The notes beneath the pieces were generated by a model. The model did no database searches, was not told the origin of the DNA, and saw only the letters and a list, made by a program, of their open reading frames with translations. This document shows, one piece after another, positions 9,606 through 17,939 of a stretch of DNA of 64,000 nucleotides (positions are counted from its first letter, which is position 1; each line of letters opens with the position of its first letter). Made by a program: the position numbers and the translations under genes. Source of the DNA: QGON01 sp963691905. GTDB taxonomy: Bacteria > Pseudomonadota > Gammaproteobacteria > Chromatiales > Chromatiaceae. Location: NCBI GenBank assembly GCA_963691905.1, contig OY829894.1, positions 186,001 through 250,000 on the forward strand. The letters run 5' to 3'.

Positions 9606-10181
9606 AAGCTGAATATTAGATGTTTTCTTAATAATGACTGCTAACTAACTAGAAATAAAGGGATTGGTGAGGATATTTAATGGGATCATGGGGGGCAGGA
9701 AGAATAAACGTCTTTTTCCCTGAAATTCAGAGCTATTGGTCCACCGTTTCATTGGTATCAAGCCCACCATCGTCACGACGAGTGGCTGTTTCTGGAAAAT
9801 CCTTTTTTCTCGATTGAAAACAGATGCTTAGTTGACCTTGAGTCTGATAATGGTCTGCCCTGCTTTGTTTCCCGATGAAGGATTTTATCGTATTCCTCAC
9901 GCACCTGTTGACCACCCTCGCCAAAATCATGTATCCGGATGGCGCAAAGACTGTTGTCGCCAACAGCCTTCTCATGAAACAAATGCCTCATGTCCTGGCA
10001 TGCCAATCCACTTGTTGAAGCTAACGAATTAGGGTGCTTTATTTACAATCAGTTAGTTATACCTTTTGGGTGAGCCCGCCCCACTATCTAGCAGTAAGTA
10101 ACGTCAGCTTTGTGTCGTTAGCGGTAATTCAGCATCTGACACTCTCTGCCAGATTAAGTCTGAACTACTACACATAAAAAT
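9606..10181. other. Intergenic region without a supported gene
   Basis: This 576-bp gap lies between two minus-strand genes. It has overlapping open frames of 77-80 codons on the minus strand (9733-9975 and 9773-10006), but neither has a convincing ribosome site, recognisable domain or signal. The proximal part upstream of 9605 is AT-rich and probably holds that gene's promoter. Nothing else is supported. Confidence 0.5.
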
Positions 10182-11897
10182 CTAACGACTGTGTTTCTCT
10201 CCAGCCGGAGTAAATGTCTCGTTTACCGCAGCCCCTTTTATATTTTTTCCACGCCGCCATGAATGAAAACGCTCGCTCAAACGCAATAGACCGGCGGGTG
10301 CGTGGGCACGCTTCCAGTTCCCGGCAACATACTTGTTGGCTTCCGCCAGGGTCGGGTAGATGTGGATGGTGTCCAGGATCTTGTTGAGGCCGATGCCATG
10401 GCGCATGGCCACCACATACTCGGCGAGCAGGTCTCCGGCGTGCTCACCCACGATGGTGACGCCGAGGATCTTGTCCTTCTTCGGCACCGTTAGCACCTTG
10501 ATCATGCCGTGGGCCTCCCCGTCGGCAATAGCCCGGTCGAGATCGTCGATGCCATACACCGTCACTTCGTAGGCAATACCGCGCTCCTTGGCTTCGAGTT
10601 CATTTAAACCCACCCGCGCCACCTCCGGGTCGACGAAGGTGGCCCAGGGGATAACCGAGTAGTCTGCCTGAAACTTTTTGAAGGGATCGAACAGGGCATT
10701 GACTGCCACGTACCACGCTTGGTGAGCGGCGGTGTGGGTGAATTGAAAGGGCCCGGCTACGTCACCTGCGGCGTAGATGTTCGGGTAGATCGTCTGCAGG
10801 AACTTGTTGGTCTCAATGGTGCGACCGGCGGGGATTTCCAACTCATCCAAGCCGAAGCCCTTCAGGTTGGCTGCACGGCCTACCGCCACCAACACTGCAT
10901 CGAAGGGGACGCGTACTTCCGCGCCTTCGTTTTGCAGATCTTCTACGATCAGGACTTTTTCGTCGTTTTCCATCAGGAACTGCTTTGCCTTGTGTTCCAG
11001 CAGCACATTGATACCCTCGGAGCGGAACCGTTGGATGACCATTTCCGACACCTCCGGGTCTTCGCGAATCAGAAGTCGGGGCCGTCTTTCGACCTGGGTG
11101 ACATGTGAACCCAGGCGGGCAAAGGTCTGCGCCATTTCCGATCCGATAGGACCTCCACCCAGGACCAGCAGACGCCGCGGGCGTTCTCGCAGCTCCCAGA
11201 TATTGTCTGAGGTGAGGTAGCCGATCTCATCAAGCCCCGGAATCGACGGCACAAAGGGTCTGGCTCCGGTGGCGATGACGATGTTGCGGGTTGTAAGGGT
11301 TTGTATGCCCTTCGTCGTTTTGATTTCTACGCTCCAGGGAGAGGTGATCTTCGCCTCGCCCTGAATCACATTCACGCCAAGTTCGGTATAACGATCCACC
11401 GAGTCGTGGGGTTCGACCCTCTTAATCACACGTTGCACACGCTCCATTATCTCGGCAAAGTCAAAGTCAGCATGGGCCTCGTGGATGCCAAACTCTTTGG
11501 AACGAGACATGTGGGAGAGTAGCTTGGCCGAGCGGATCAACGCTTTGGAGGGAACACATCCAGTGTTCAGACAGTCGCCACCCATCTTGTGCTTTTCGAT
11601 CAGCGTGACCTTTGCCTTCAGCGTCGCCGCGATATAGGCAGTTACCAATCCTGCTGATCCCGCCCCAATCACCACCAGGTTACGATCGAATGTGGAAGGC
11701 TTCAGCCATTTTGCGTAAACTTTTCTGGCCTTTATCCACGCCACGACCTTATTGGCGGCCAGCAGGGAAGTGCCAAGCAAGGATAGGGAGATAAGAAGAA
11801 CGGGTGAAAAGATGCCAGTCAGAACTCCTATGGCGAAAAAGACGCCTATGAGGGTGAGGATCGCAAAAGCGAACAATGTTCGGGGTGTGATTTTCAC
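10182..11897 (-). CDS. Membrane-anchored MerA-like FAD/NAD(P)-disulfide oxidoreductase
   Basis: Two N-terminal hydrophobic helices (residues about 8-50) precede a full class I pyridine nucleotide-disulfide oxidoreductase. GAGSAGLVTAYIAA binds FAD, GGDCLNTGCVPSKAL carries the redox-active CxxxxC pair, VLGGGPIGSEMAQTFARLG binds NAD(P), and the dimerisation domain ends in IHIYPTLAEANKYVAGNW. It resembles the mercuric reductase/dihydrolipoamide dehydrogenase branch but lacks the C-terminal vicinal cysteine pair of true MerA, so mercuric reduction is unlikely. GTG at 11897 has GGAGAG upstream. It is divergent from DUF3047 and TVP38/TMEM64 genes; MerA-like flavoproteins are commonly found with TVP38 proteins. 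A membrane thiol or quinone redox role is inferred. Confidence 0.88.
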   Translation of the reverse strand: MKITPRTLFAFAILTLIGVFFAIGVLTGIFSPVLLISLSLLGTSLLAANKVVAWIKARKVYAKWLKPSTFDRNLVVIGAGSAGLVTAYIAATLKAKVTLIEKHKMGGDCLNTGCVPSKALIRSAKLLSHMSRSKEFGIHEAHADFDFAEIMERVQRVIKRVEPHDSVDRYTELGVNVIQGEAKITSPWSVEIKTTKGIQTLTTRNIVIATGARPFVPSIPGLDEIGYLTSDNIWELRERPRRLLVLGGGPIGSEMAQTFARLGSHVTQVERRPRLLIREDPEVSEMVIQRFRSEGINVLLEHKAKQFLMENDEKVLIVEDLQNEGAEVRVPFDAVLVAVGRAANLKGFGLDELEIPAGRTIETNKFLQTIYPNIYAAGDVAGPFQFTHTAAHQAWYVAVNALFDPFKKFQADYSVIPWATFVDPEVARVGLNELEAKERGIAYEVTVYGIDDLDRAIADGEAHGMIKVLTVPKKDKILGVTIVGEHAGDLLAEYVVAMRHGIGLNKILDTIHIYPTLAEANKYVAGNWKRAHAPAGLLRLSERFHSWRRGKNIKGAAVNETFTPAGEKHSR

Positions 11898-12205
11898 TAT
11901 TATCTCTCCGTAAGTGCCTGGTAAGTTGCGGCTCCTCTTAGTCGTCGATTAGGAAAAAAGCTTACAGACCCTAGACAGATCATGCATCGTTAGTAGAGAA
12001 AGGTTTTTCTTGGCCGTGAGTGTAGGATGTAGTATCGGTCGAGTAAGGAAATAGCACTCTCGTGCGACCAAGTCGTGTGCTGTTCTGTGAGTATCTCATT
12101 GGATTAGATAACGGGCATGCGCTCTAATATTTATTTTACGATGAGTTTGCTGGAATACTTGTTTCAGGATAGAAAGGATTACCGGAAATCAATATAAAAA
12201 CCTTC
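11898..12205. other. Divergent promoter region
   Basis: This 308-bp gap separates the flavoprotein gene (minus) from the DUF3047 gene (plus) and should contain both promoters. I see no strong palindrome or recognisable operator. An AAAGGA ribosome-site-like sequence at 12173-12178 serves the plus-strand gene. Confidence 0.4.
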
Positions 12206-12829
12206 TTGCTGGCCTGCCTGCTGAGCGGTTCTGCCATCCTTCATGCAGCGTCGCCTATTGTCGAGCATATCGCTATTGATGGCCTGGCCGGATGGGAGGG
12301 GCACGATTTTAAAGGTCATACGAGTTATCAACTGGTCGAAGAAAACGGCAAACAGGTGATAAAGGCGGTAAGCGCGGGGTCCGCGTCCGGGCTGGTGAAG
12401 AAGATCTCTATCAATCTGGACAAGACACCGTACCTCAATTGGCGTTGGCGGATAGCTGGTGTGTTGGACAGTCCAAATGAACGTAGCCGGCAAGGCGATG
12501 ACTATCCTGCAAGGGTCTATGTAGTGAAGGAGGGTGGTTGGGCTCCCTGGCGTACCCGCTCAATCACCTATGTCTGGTCGAGCAGTCAGGCAGAGGGCAG
12601 TGTCTGGCCCAGCGCCTATACCGATCAATCAATGATGGTTGCTGTACACTCGGGCGTATCGGATGTGTTGCTGTGGAAATCGGAGCGACGCAATCTGAAG
12701 GAGGATTTTAAACAGCTGTTTGGTCAGGATGTTCATCAGATCGACCTGATAGCACTCATGACGGATACGGATAATACTGGTGCAAAAGCGACAGCCTGGT
12801 ACGGTGATATCTACTTTTCGTCGGAATGA
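12206..12829 (+). CDS. DUF3047 domain-containing periplasmic protein
   Basis: The roughly 207-residue product has a signal peptide (LLACLLSGSAILHA) and the DUF3047 pattern: GWEGHDFKGHTSY, a KKISINLDKTPYLNWRWRI segment, RQGDDYPARVYVV, TYVWSS, and a C-terminal DTDNTGAKATAWYGDIYF. The function of DUF3047 is unknown; a beta-sandwich, carbohydrate-binding-like fold is plausible. The start is uncertain. TTG at 12206 gives a short n-region, while the better signal-peptide start would be upstream at 12188-12196 on a rare ATC or ATA codon about 10-15 nt after AAAGGA. It is followed 72 bp later by the TVP38 gene. Confidence 0.82.
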   Translation: MLACLLSGSAILHAASPIVEHIAIDGLAGWEGHDFKGHTSYQLVEENGKQVIKAVSAGSASGLVKKISINLDKTPYLNWRWRIAGVLDSPNERSRQGDDYPARVYVVKEGGWAPWRTRSITYVWSSSQAEGSVWPSAYTDQSMMVAVHSGVSDVLLWKSERRNLKEDFKQLFGQDVHQIDLIALMTDTDNTGAKATAWYGDIYFSSE

Positions 12830-12901
12830 GGTGTCTGATGAGTTGGAAGGCAGTTGTGGCTCCGTTTTTGAATCTTGGAATTTCTATGCAGAATTGGATT
12901 A

Positions 12902-13591
12902 ATGAAAAGGCCTGAATTCATACTGAAGATTGGCCTTGTCCTGGCTGTTGTTGTGTTGCTCTATTGGGTTGAGTCCTATTATGAGATCAGTGATTTTATG
13001 CAGCCTGACAGGATCAGTCAGTGGCTGAATGACGCAGGGCCTATGGCGCCATTACTGTTCATTGGTGTGATGGCGTCCGCTGTGGTGATAAGTCCGATTC
13101 CCAGTTTGCCGTTGGATATTGCTGCCGGTACGGTTTTTGGCCCTATTGCCGGAACCCTGTACGCGTCGATCGGCGCATTGTTGGGGGCGATGATCAGTTT
13201 TCTTATTGCCCGTTTTTTGGGGCGTGATCTGATAGAGCGCCTGATAAGTGGCCACATCAATTTCTGTACACTCTGTTCCGACAGGTTGCTGACGAAAATT
13301 GTTTTTTTCTCCCGGCTGATGCCTATGATCTCCTTCGATATCGTCAGTTATGGCGCTGGATTGACCAAGATGTCATTGGCAAAATTCAGTATTGCCACCT
13401 ATCTTGGCATGCTGCCACTGACCTATCTTTACGTTACCTTCGGCGCTGTGGTAGTGGAAGGGGGTGTTATCAGCCTGATTGCGGGTGTTGCAGTTGTCTT
13501 CCTGTTTTTTCTTGTGCCGAGGCTGATTGAGAAGAGCGATCTCTTTTCTTTGCGTAAATACTTCCAGCATACGGATACCCACCATCATTGA
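12902..13591 (+). CDS. TVP38/TMEM64 (DedA-like) membrane protein
   Basis: This 229-residue integral membrane protein shows the SNARE-associated/VTT domain. ISPIPSLPLDIAAGTVFGP is followed by GTLYASIGALLGAMISFLIARFLGRDLI, then FFSRLMPMISFDIVSYGAGL and LAKFSIATYLGMLPLTYLYV. At least five hydrophobic helices are present. Such proteins are linked to lipid or undecaprenyl-phosphate translocation and envelope homeostasis; the substrate here is unknown. ATG 12902 is preferred over TTG 12875 because MKRPEFILK fits the family N-terminus. The C-terminus is His-rich (TDTHHH). Its pairing with a MerA-like flavoprotein is common. Confidence 0.9.
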   Translation: MKRPEFILKIGLVLAVVVLLYWVESYYEISDFMQPDRISQWLNDAGPMAPLLFIGVMASAVVISPIPSLPLDIAAGTVFGPIAGTLYASIGALLGAMISFLIARFLGRDLIERLISGHINFCTLCSDRLLTKIVFFSRLMPMISFDIVSYGAGLTKMSLAKFSIATYLGMLPLTYLYVTFGAVVVEGGVISLIAGVAVVFLFFLVPRLIEKSDLFSLRKYFQHTDTHHH

Positions 13592-13618
13592 TTATGCAGA
13601 TGGTTACGATAGCCTGTC

Positions 13619-13891
13619 TCAAGTAGATGAGTTGCTGCCGTCGTCTGAGTGTTCTTTAAGGACTTTGCGGATTCGCTCCTGGGCATCTTCGGGCAACTGC
13701 TTGTCCGTGGGTAAATCGCCACCTGACCATCCCCGGTGTAAAGCATGGCGCAGGTGCCCCATCTGTTTTTCGAAGAGACGGCAGCTGTCGCACATCCACA
13801 GATGAAGGCGCAGACCTATCTTTTCCCTCCGACTGAGTTTTCGATCCTGCCCCTCGGAGATCAGGCGACTTGCGTCTTTACAGGTAAGCAT
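13619..13891 (-). CDS. Zinc-finger (zf-HC2) anti-sigma-like protein
   Basis: This 90-residue protein has an N-terminal zf-HC2/ZAS module: Cys at residue 4 and the HLWMCDSC motif (HxxxCxxC) near residue 30. No transmembrane helix is visible, so it would be a soluble, possibly redox-sensing anti-sigma factor of the ChrR/RsrA type. It begins 17 nt after the stop of the ECF sigma gene and shares its operon. Zinc release on oxidation is the usual trigger in the class, but that is not shown here. Confidence 0.82.
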   Translation of the reverse strand: MLTCKDASRLISEGQDRKLSRREKIGLRLHLWMCDSCRLFEKQMGHLRHALHRGWSGGDLPTDKQLPEDAQERIRKVLKEHSDDGSNSST

Positions 13892-13908
13892 TGTGCAGAG
13901 ACCTCACA

Positions 13909-14478
13909 TCAGGCATACAGATTTTTTTCCAGGCACTGCCGCATACCCAATCTGGCGCGATGCAGCGTTGTCCAGAGGTTGGTCGGTGTGATGGCCAGTT
14001 CCTTACAAATTTCTTCGGTCTCCATCTCCCATAACTCGCGCAAAACAAAGAGTCGTGCCATACGGGGTGAGAGTGCCGTCAAGCACTGCTCGATCAGTGA
14101 CCAGAACTGATCGCGGGAAAAATCCTGCTCTGAGTCACCCCAATTTGTGAGTGGCTGATTCCAGCGGCCACTATCGGTGAAATTCTCCGCTACCCGTCGT
14201 GCTTCAGCCGCATCCCACGCATCCTCGGGAGAATTCGGAGTGGGTGCCTCGCGGGACTGTCGCCGGAACTCGTCCATGATCTTGTGCTTGAGGATGCCGG
14301 TGAGCCAGGTTCGGAGAGAGGCGTTGCCCTGAAAACGTTCGCGTGCTTTGAGGGCTGCCAGCAGGGTCTCCTGTACTAAGTCCTCAGCCCGATGCCCGTC
14401 GCGTACATGCAGGAATGCAAACGAATAGAGCGCAGAGCCATGTTCCTCAAGCCAGCGTTCGGGTTCCGATATGGACAT
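13909..14478 (-). CDS. ECF-type RNA polymerase sigma factor
   Basis: This 189-residue sigma-70 family protein has region 2 (LYSFAFLHVRDGHRAEDLVQETLLAAL, then FRTWLTGI-like LRTWLTGILKHKIMDEFRR) and region 4 (LSPRMARLFVLRELWEMETEEICKEL, then NLWTTLHRARLGMRQCLE). The ATG at 14478 has GGGAAG upstream. The zf-HC2 gene follows within 17 nt, forming a sigma/anti-sigma pair. Upstream on the same strand, after 141 bp, lie a pentaheme cytochrome, an unknown protein and a YeeE transporter, plausible regulon members; that link is inference. Confidence 0.93.
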   Translation of the reverse strand: MSISEPERWLEEHGSALYSFAFLHVRDGHRAEDLVQETLLAALKARERFQGNASLRTWLTGILKHKIMDEFRRQSREAPTPNSPEDAWDAAEARRVAENFTDSGRWNQPLTNWGDSEQDFSRDQFWSLIEQCLTALSPRMARLFVLRELWEMETEEICKELAITPTNLWTTLHRARLGMRQCLEKNLYA

Positions 14479-14619
14479 GCTCTTCCCTTGAATGGTTTAT
14501 TGCATAAACGCTCAACAACCTAGCTGTTCTCAAATGAATCTTCAAGTCAGGATAAGAGGAAAGAGGTGCATTGGAATCGGCGAAATCCATAGTCGGACCG
14601 ACAGACTTTCAGTCAACGA

Positions 14620-15885
14620 TTATGGCGCGCTGTTAAGCTCCAGCTGTATCTCCCTGCGAAACAGAGTATAGACCGATGCTTCGGCATTCTGTAGTGCGAG
14701 GCGCAGGGTCTCGGCGCCTTTATCACTCGATCCACTGTTCAGGGTGGCCCGATAGAAGTCCCGGTAGAAAGTATCTGGCTCGATCTGGATCCGGAACAGG
14801 ATGGATTGGGTATCAGGATGGAGGGGAGCCTGATAATCCAGGTGGGCGGTCTCTCCGGGTGCGAGGCGGGTATCAAACAGTTCCCGGCTCAGGTCGAGAC
14901 TCACCTGCCTGGCGACAATCTGCTCCTGCCGCGTCACGGGAATCTGTTGATGGAGACTATCCAGTTGGATCGCCTCCATCACCACGCGAGGGGTGACATA
15001 GGTTGGGAACCGGTGACCCACTTCCGTGCTGGTCAGGGACAGGATGCCGCTGACCTTATCGTTGCTGGTCTTAACTCCGTCCAACGAGATATTAACACCG
15101 GACAGCACTGTCGCCTTGTCGTGTATGCCTCGCCATAGATGACGGCGATCCGGCATGTGACAGGACTGGCAACTTTTTCCCTCTTTCGCCTGAGGGCTGA
15201 CCTTCCACTCCTCGAAGGTGTTTTCAAGCAGTTTGCCGTTCAGTGCATAACCGTCTGCCTCAAACTGGTGACAGGCTGCACAGAAAACGGAGCTCTCAAA
15301 GGCATCCTGTGGTTGCCACCCATTGTGGGGTTGATGGGCGTTTTTAGCCAGTGGCGGGGAGGGTGGCAACGCCTTGTTTCTGTGTGGGCCACGGACTTGA
15401 AAATTGCGCAGATGGCAGCCGGCGCAGATCAATCCCTGGTTGTAGAGCGGGCCATTGGGAATAGCCTCTTCCTGGGGGCTGCCGGGGCCGGTTTCTCCGC
15501 CGGAGAGCCACGCAACCACTTCATCGGCTTGCTCCGCCAAAGGTGCATGACAGTGTAGACAGGCCTGATGTTCTGCCCTGTCATCGGGATTCATGTCCAT
15601 GAGTTGGCCCAGTAAACCTGGACCCATGGCGTGGGCGTGCAGGCTTTTCTGCCAATCCTGGAACTGCTGTGGATGGCAGGTTCCGCAGGCCTTGGGGTCC
15701 AGCGAGACCTCCAGGGCCGGGAAGGAGACCGGCGCTTCGCCCTGATGTTGCAGCGGACGTTGCCAGTGGCGGGAGAGGAAGGTACTGATGGATGCGCTGG
15801 GATCGTTGTCAGCCATCGCCGTCGATGTCAGTAGCGTAAATACAAACCCGCAGGCAAACAGAAACTTGATCGGGTGGCGACTCAT
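14620..15885 (-). CDS. Periplasmic pentaheme c-type cytochrome
   Basis: This 421-residue protein has a signal peptide and five heme motifs: CGTCH, CLHCH, CAGCH, CAACH and CQSCH, spread over about 200 residues. A heme-free C-terminal half with beta character follows (KVSGILSLTSTEVGHRFPTY). The pattern resembles the cytochrome c554/multiheme 'cytochrome c family' scaffold. ATG at 15885 overlaps the stop of the upstream gene as ATGA; an in-frame upstream ATG at 15915 would lie within that gene and is less likely. It probably receives or stores electrons for a periplasmic sulfur or nitrogen redox enzyme; its specific role is unknown. Confidence 0.85.
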   Translation of the reverse strand: MSRHPIKFLFACGFVFTLLTSTAMADNDPSASISTFLSRHWQRPLQHQGEAPVSFPALEVSLDPKACGTCHPQQFQDWQKSLHAHAMGPGLLGQLMDMNPDDRAEHQACLHCHAPLAEQADEVVAWLSGGETGPGSPQEEAIPNGPLYNQGLICAGCHLRNFQVRGPHRNKALPPSPPLAKNAHQPHNGWQPQDAFESSVFCAACHQFEADGYALNGKLLENTFEEWKVSPQAKEGKSCQSCHMPDRRHLWRGIHDKATVLSGVNISLDGVKTSNDKVSGILSLTSTEVGHRFPTYVTPRVVMEAIQLDSLHQQIPVTRQEQIVARQVSLDLSRELFDTRLAPGETAHLDYQAPLHPDTQSILFRIQIEPDTFYRDFYRATLNSGSSDKGAETLRLALQNAEASVYTLFRREIQLELNSAP

Positions 15886-16625
15886 GATGAAGCCTGTTTC
15901 AACGACGCCATCCACTCATCCACCGAGATGGGCAGATACCCCGTCAGCTCCAGATTGCGATCTTCAAACACGTCCATTCCGGGATGCGCTTGCTGCCAGG
16001 CGGAAATTACACTGTCGCGGTGGGTGAGCAGGACGCGGATATGCGGTTGGAACAGCCTGACCATGGCGCTGATCCAACGGTTCACCGGCCAAGAGGGCCA
16101 GGCGTGCTCGATGGCGAAGCGGGGCAGCATTTCGATCATGGTTTCAGCAGGATACCAGGTTTCACCCGTCACCCAGCGATTGGTGGCAAACAGGCCGATG
16201 GGCCGGCCCCAGGCATCCATGGAGATCCCCACCAAGTGGCCGATTGCATCGTCCCCCTGTGGCCAGGGCTCGCTGGTCAAAGGGTAATCTAAGGGCCTAG
16301 AACCTTTTGGCATGCCCCCGGCCCGCAGAAAGGTGTGGAAATGACCATGCTCATCCGTATCGTTACGGTGTGTGTGATAGTAGTACTGGCTGTGGGTCTC
16401 GTCGTCAAAGACATCATCTTTTGGATAGTGTTCCAGCTCGATAAAATCGCCCTGGTCTTTCAACACTTCGCCTACCAGGTTGAGCCCGACCCGCTCCAGT
16501 GCCCGCATACTGGCACGTACCTCTGTTCCTGCTGTCAGCATCTGCGCGATTTCTCCGCATGGGAGTTGAGCGGGATTCGGCGGAGTGAGGGTGGGTAATT
16601 GAATATCGGAAATTTTACTGTTCAC
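15882..16625 (-). CDS. Conserved uncharacterised protein (DUF6969-like)
   Basis: This 247-residue soluble protein has no signal peptide or membrane segment. Notable features are a His/Asp/Tyr-rich stretch near residues 75-95 (YYYHTHRNDTDEHGHFHTF) and aromatic-rich NRWVTGETWYPAETMIEML. The histidine cluster could bind metal. I think it matches the DUF6969 group but cannot verify it. GTG at 16625 is the start used; the 3' end overlaps the pentaheme cytochrome start by 4 nt (ATGA), and the upstream YeeE gene ends 16 nt before it, so the three genes form one operon. That ties the protein to sulfur transport and periplasmic electron transfer only by context. Confidence 0.75.
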   Translation of the reverse strand: MNSKISDIQLPTLTPPNPAQLPCGEIAQMLTAGTEVRASMRALERVGLNLVGEVLKDQGDFIELEHYPKDDVFDDETHSQYYYHTHRNDTDEHGHFHTFLRAGGMPKGSRPLDYPLTSEPWPQGDDAIGHLVGISMDAWGRPIGLFATNRWVTGETWYPAETMIEMLPRFAIEHAWPSWPVNRWISAMVRLFQPHIRVLLTHRDSVISAWQQAHPGMDVFEDRNLELTGYLPISVDEWMASLKQASS

Positions 16626-16641
16626 TTGTTTCTACTACTCA

Positions 16642-17775
16642 TCAGTTTGAAAGTCCAAGACGGGGTCGCCAGCGTACGCCCAGTGCGCTGCCCAGCAGGG
16701 CGCAGGCGATCCAGAGCCAGCCGTGCAGGCTAAGGGAAGCGATGCCCGAGAAAAAAGCGCCAATATTGCAACCATAGGCGATGCGGGCGCCATAGCCCAT
16801 CAAAAGACCACCAATGATGGCGGCAGCAAGTGAACCCAGGGGGATGCGGAACGAAGGTGCGAATCGGCCACTCAGCCCGGCAGCGGCCAATGCCCCGAGC
16901 AGTATGCCGATATTCATCACGGAGGTGACATCCTGCAGGATGTCGGCCTGTAGTGCTGACTGCTGGAAAGCCCCGCTCCAGAATGGCGCACTGGATGGGT
17001 CCCAGCCGAGAAGTAGTGCTGCCTTTGCACCCCACAGGGTAAAGGCCCAGGTGATGGTCCAGGGATGACCCGCAGTCAACAGTGTTGCGAGATTGAGCAA
17101 GGCGAGCAGCAGGGCACCGGTGATCAGGGGCCAGGGACCTGATAACAGACGCCGCCAGCCTCTCTGTGGTGGGGTGGCAGCAGGTTTTTGTCGGCTGCGC
17201 CAGCGACGCAACAGCAGGGCAAGCAGAGTGATAAAAACCAACTGGATTGAGACTGCGGTTGGGTATCCCAATGGTTCGGCGAGTGACTGGGTTTGTAGTG
17301 ATGGAAGTTGTTGCCACCAACCCATGTGTAGACTTGCCCAGAAGGATCCTGCACAAAAGGTGAAGAGGGTGACCAGCATTCGCGGTGCACCACCGCCGGC
17401 CTTGTAGAGGGTGCCGGAGCCACAGCCGTCGCCAAGCTGCATGCCGATACCGAACAGAAAGGCACCTGCGGCGACCTGTAGACCTGCTGGAGCCACTGCA
17501 CCTGCTACGCCATGCCCAAAAACAGTGCCACTGCTTAGAATCGGTGCGAACAACAGGGTGGCAACTGCGAGCATGAGCAGTTGGGCATTTAAAGCGGCGG
17601 TATCACGGTAAAGCATAAAACGCCGGTAGGCACTGGTAAAACCGAAGGCCGCATGTTGCAGGGTGATGCCGAGGGCGACGCCAATCAGGAGCAGCAGTGT
17701 GAGGCGTGGCTCAGTGGTGAATAAGAGCGGAACCACGATGACCAGCGACAGTGACAGTACAGGCAGCTGTATCAA
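16642..17775 (-). CDS. YeeE/YedE family sulfur-compound transporter
   Basis: This 377-residue membrane protein with about ten hydrophobic helices contains the family's conserved cysteine motifs: GFTSAYRRF near residue 45, GDGCGSGTLYKAGGG near residue 120, and YGARIAYGCNIGAFFSGI near the C-terminus. Characterised relatives (TsuA) import thiosulfate using cysteine relays. The start is TTG 17775 with GGGGGAA upstream. It heads an operon with an uncharacterised protein and a pentaheme cytochrome. Thiosulfate, sulfite or another sulfur compound is the probable substrate. Confidence 0.9.
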   Translation of the reverse strand: MIQLPVLSLSLVIVVPLLFTTEPRLTLLLLIGVALGITLQHAAFGFTSAYRRFMLYRDTAALNAQLLMLAVATLLFAPILSSGTVFGHGVAGAVAPAGLQVAAGAFLFGIGMQLGDGCGSGTLYKAGGGAPRMLVTLFTFCAGSFWASLHMGWWQQLPSLQTQSLAEPLGYPTAVSIQLVFITLLALLLRRWRSRQKPAATPPQRGWRRLLSGPWPLITGALLLALLNLATLLTAGHPWTITWAFTLWGAKAALLLGWDPSSAPFWSGAFQQSALQADILQDVTSVMNIGILLGALAAAGLSGRFAPSFRIPLGSLAAAIIGGLLMGYGARIAYGCNIGAFFSGIASLSLHGWLWIACALLGSALGVRWRPRLGLSN

Positions 17776-17815
17776 ATCAGATTCCCCCGCGGAATTTGAG
17801 CATCTTCAGCAGTCG

Positions 17816-17848
17816 TGGTGCGCACAGCGCACCCTACGTTCGTCACAT
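17816..17848. repeat. Partial copy of the REP-like element at 17-93
   Basis: The 33 bp here are identical to 61-93, including the GCGCACAGCGCACCCTAC arm, and similarity continues weakly to about 17873. Only one arm is present. It lies between the YeeE and NPC-repeat cytochrome genes. Confidence 0.75.
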
Positions 17849-17909
17849 CCCATGCCAAACATCACCACGAACTCCGAAACTTGAGTTCAGAACCACTGCG
17901 TGAATGGAC

Positions 17910-17929
17910 GGCGGGCTGGAGTCCCCGCC
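17910..17929. terminator. Hairpin downstream of the NPC-repeat cytochrome gene
   Basis: GGCGGG at 17910-17915 pairs with CCCGCC at 17924-17929 around an 8-nt loop, 10 bp past the stop codon at 17940 on the minus strand. No uridine tract follows, so intrinsic termination is possible but not secure. Confidence 0.4.
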
Positions 17930-17939
17930 GCATGACATG

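Noticed and set aside
9733..10006. Small minus-strand genes of 77-80 codons
   Set aside because: They overlap in two frames, with no ribosome site, no recognisable domain and no operon context.
10182..11897. Authentic mercuric reductase
   Set aside because: The redox CxxxxC is present, but the C-terminal cysteine pair and N-terminal HMA domain of MerA are missing.
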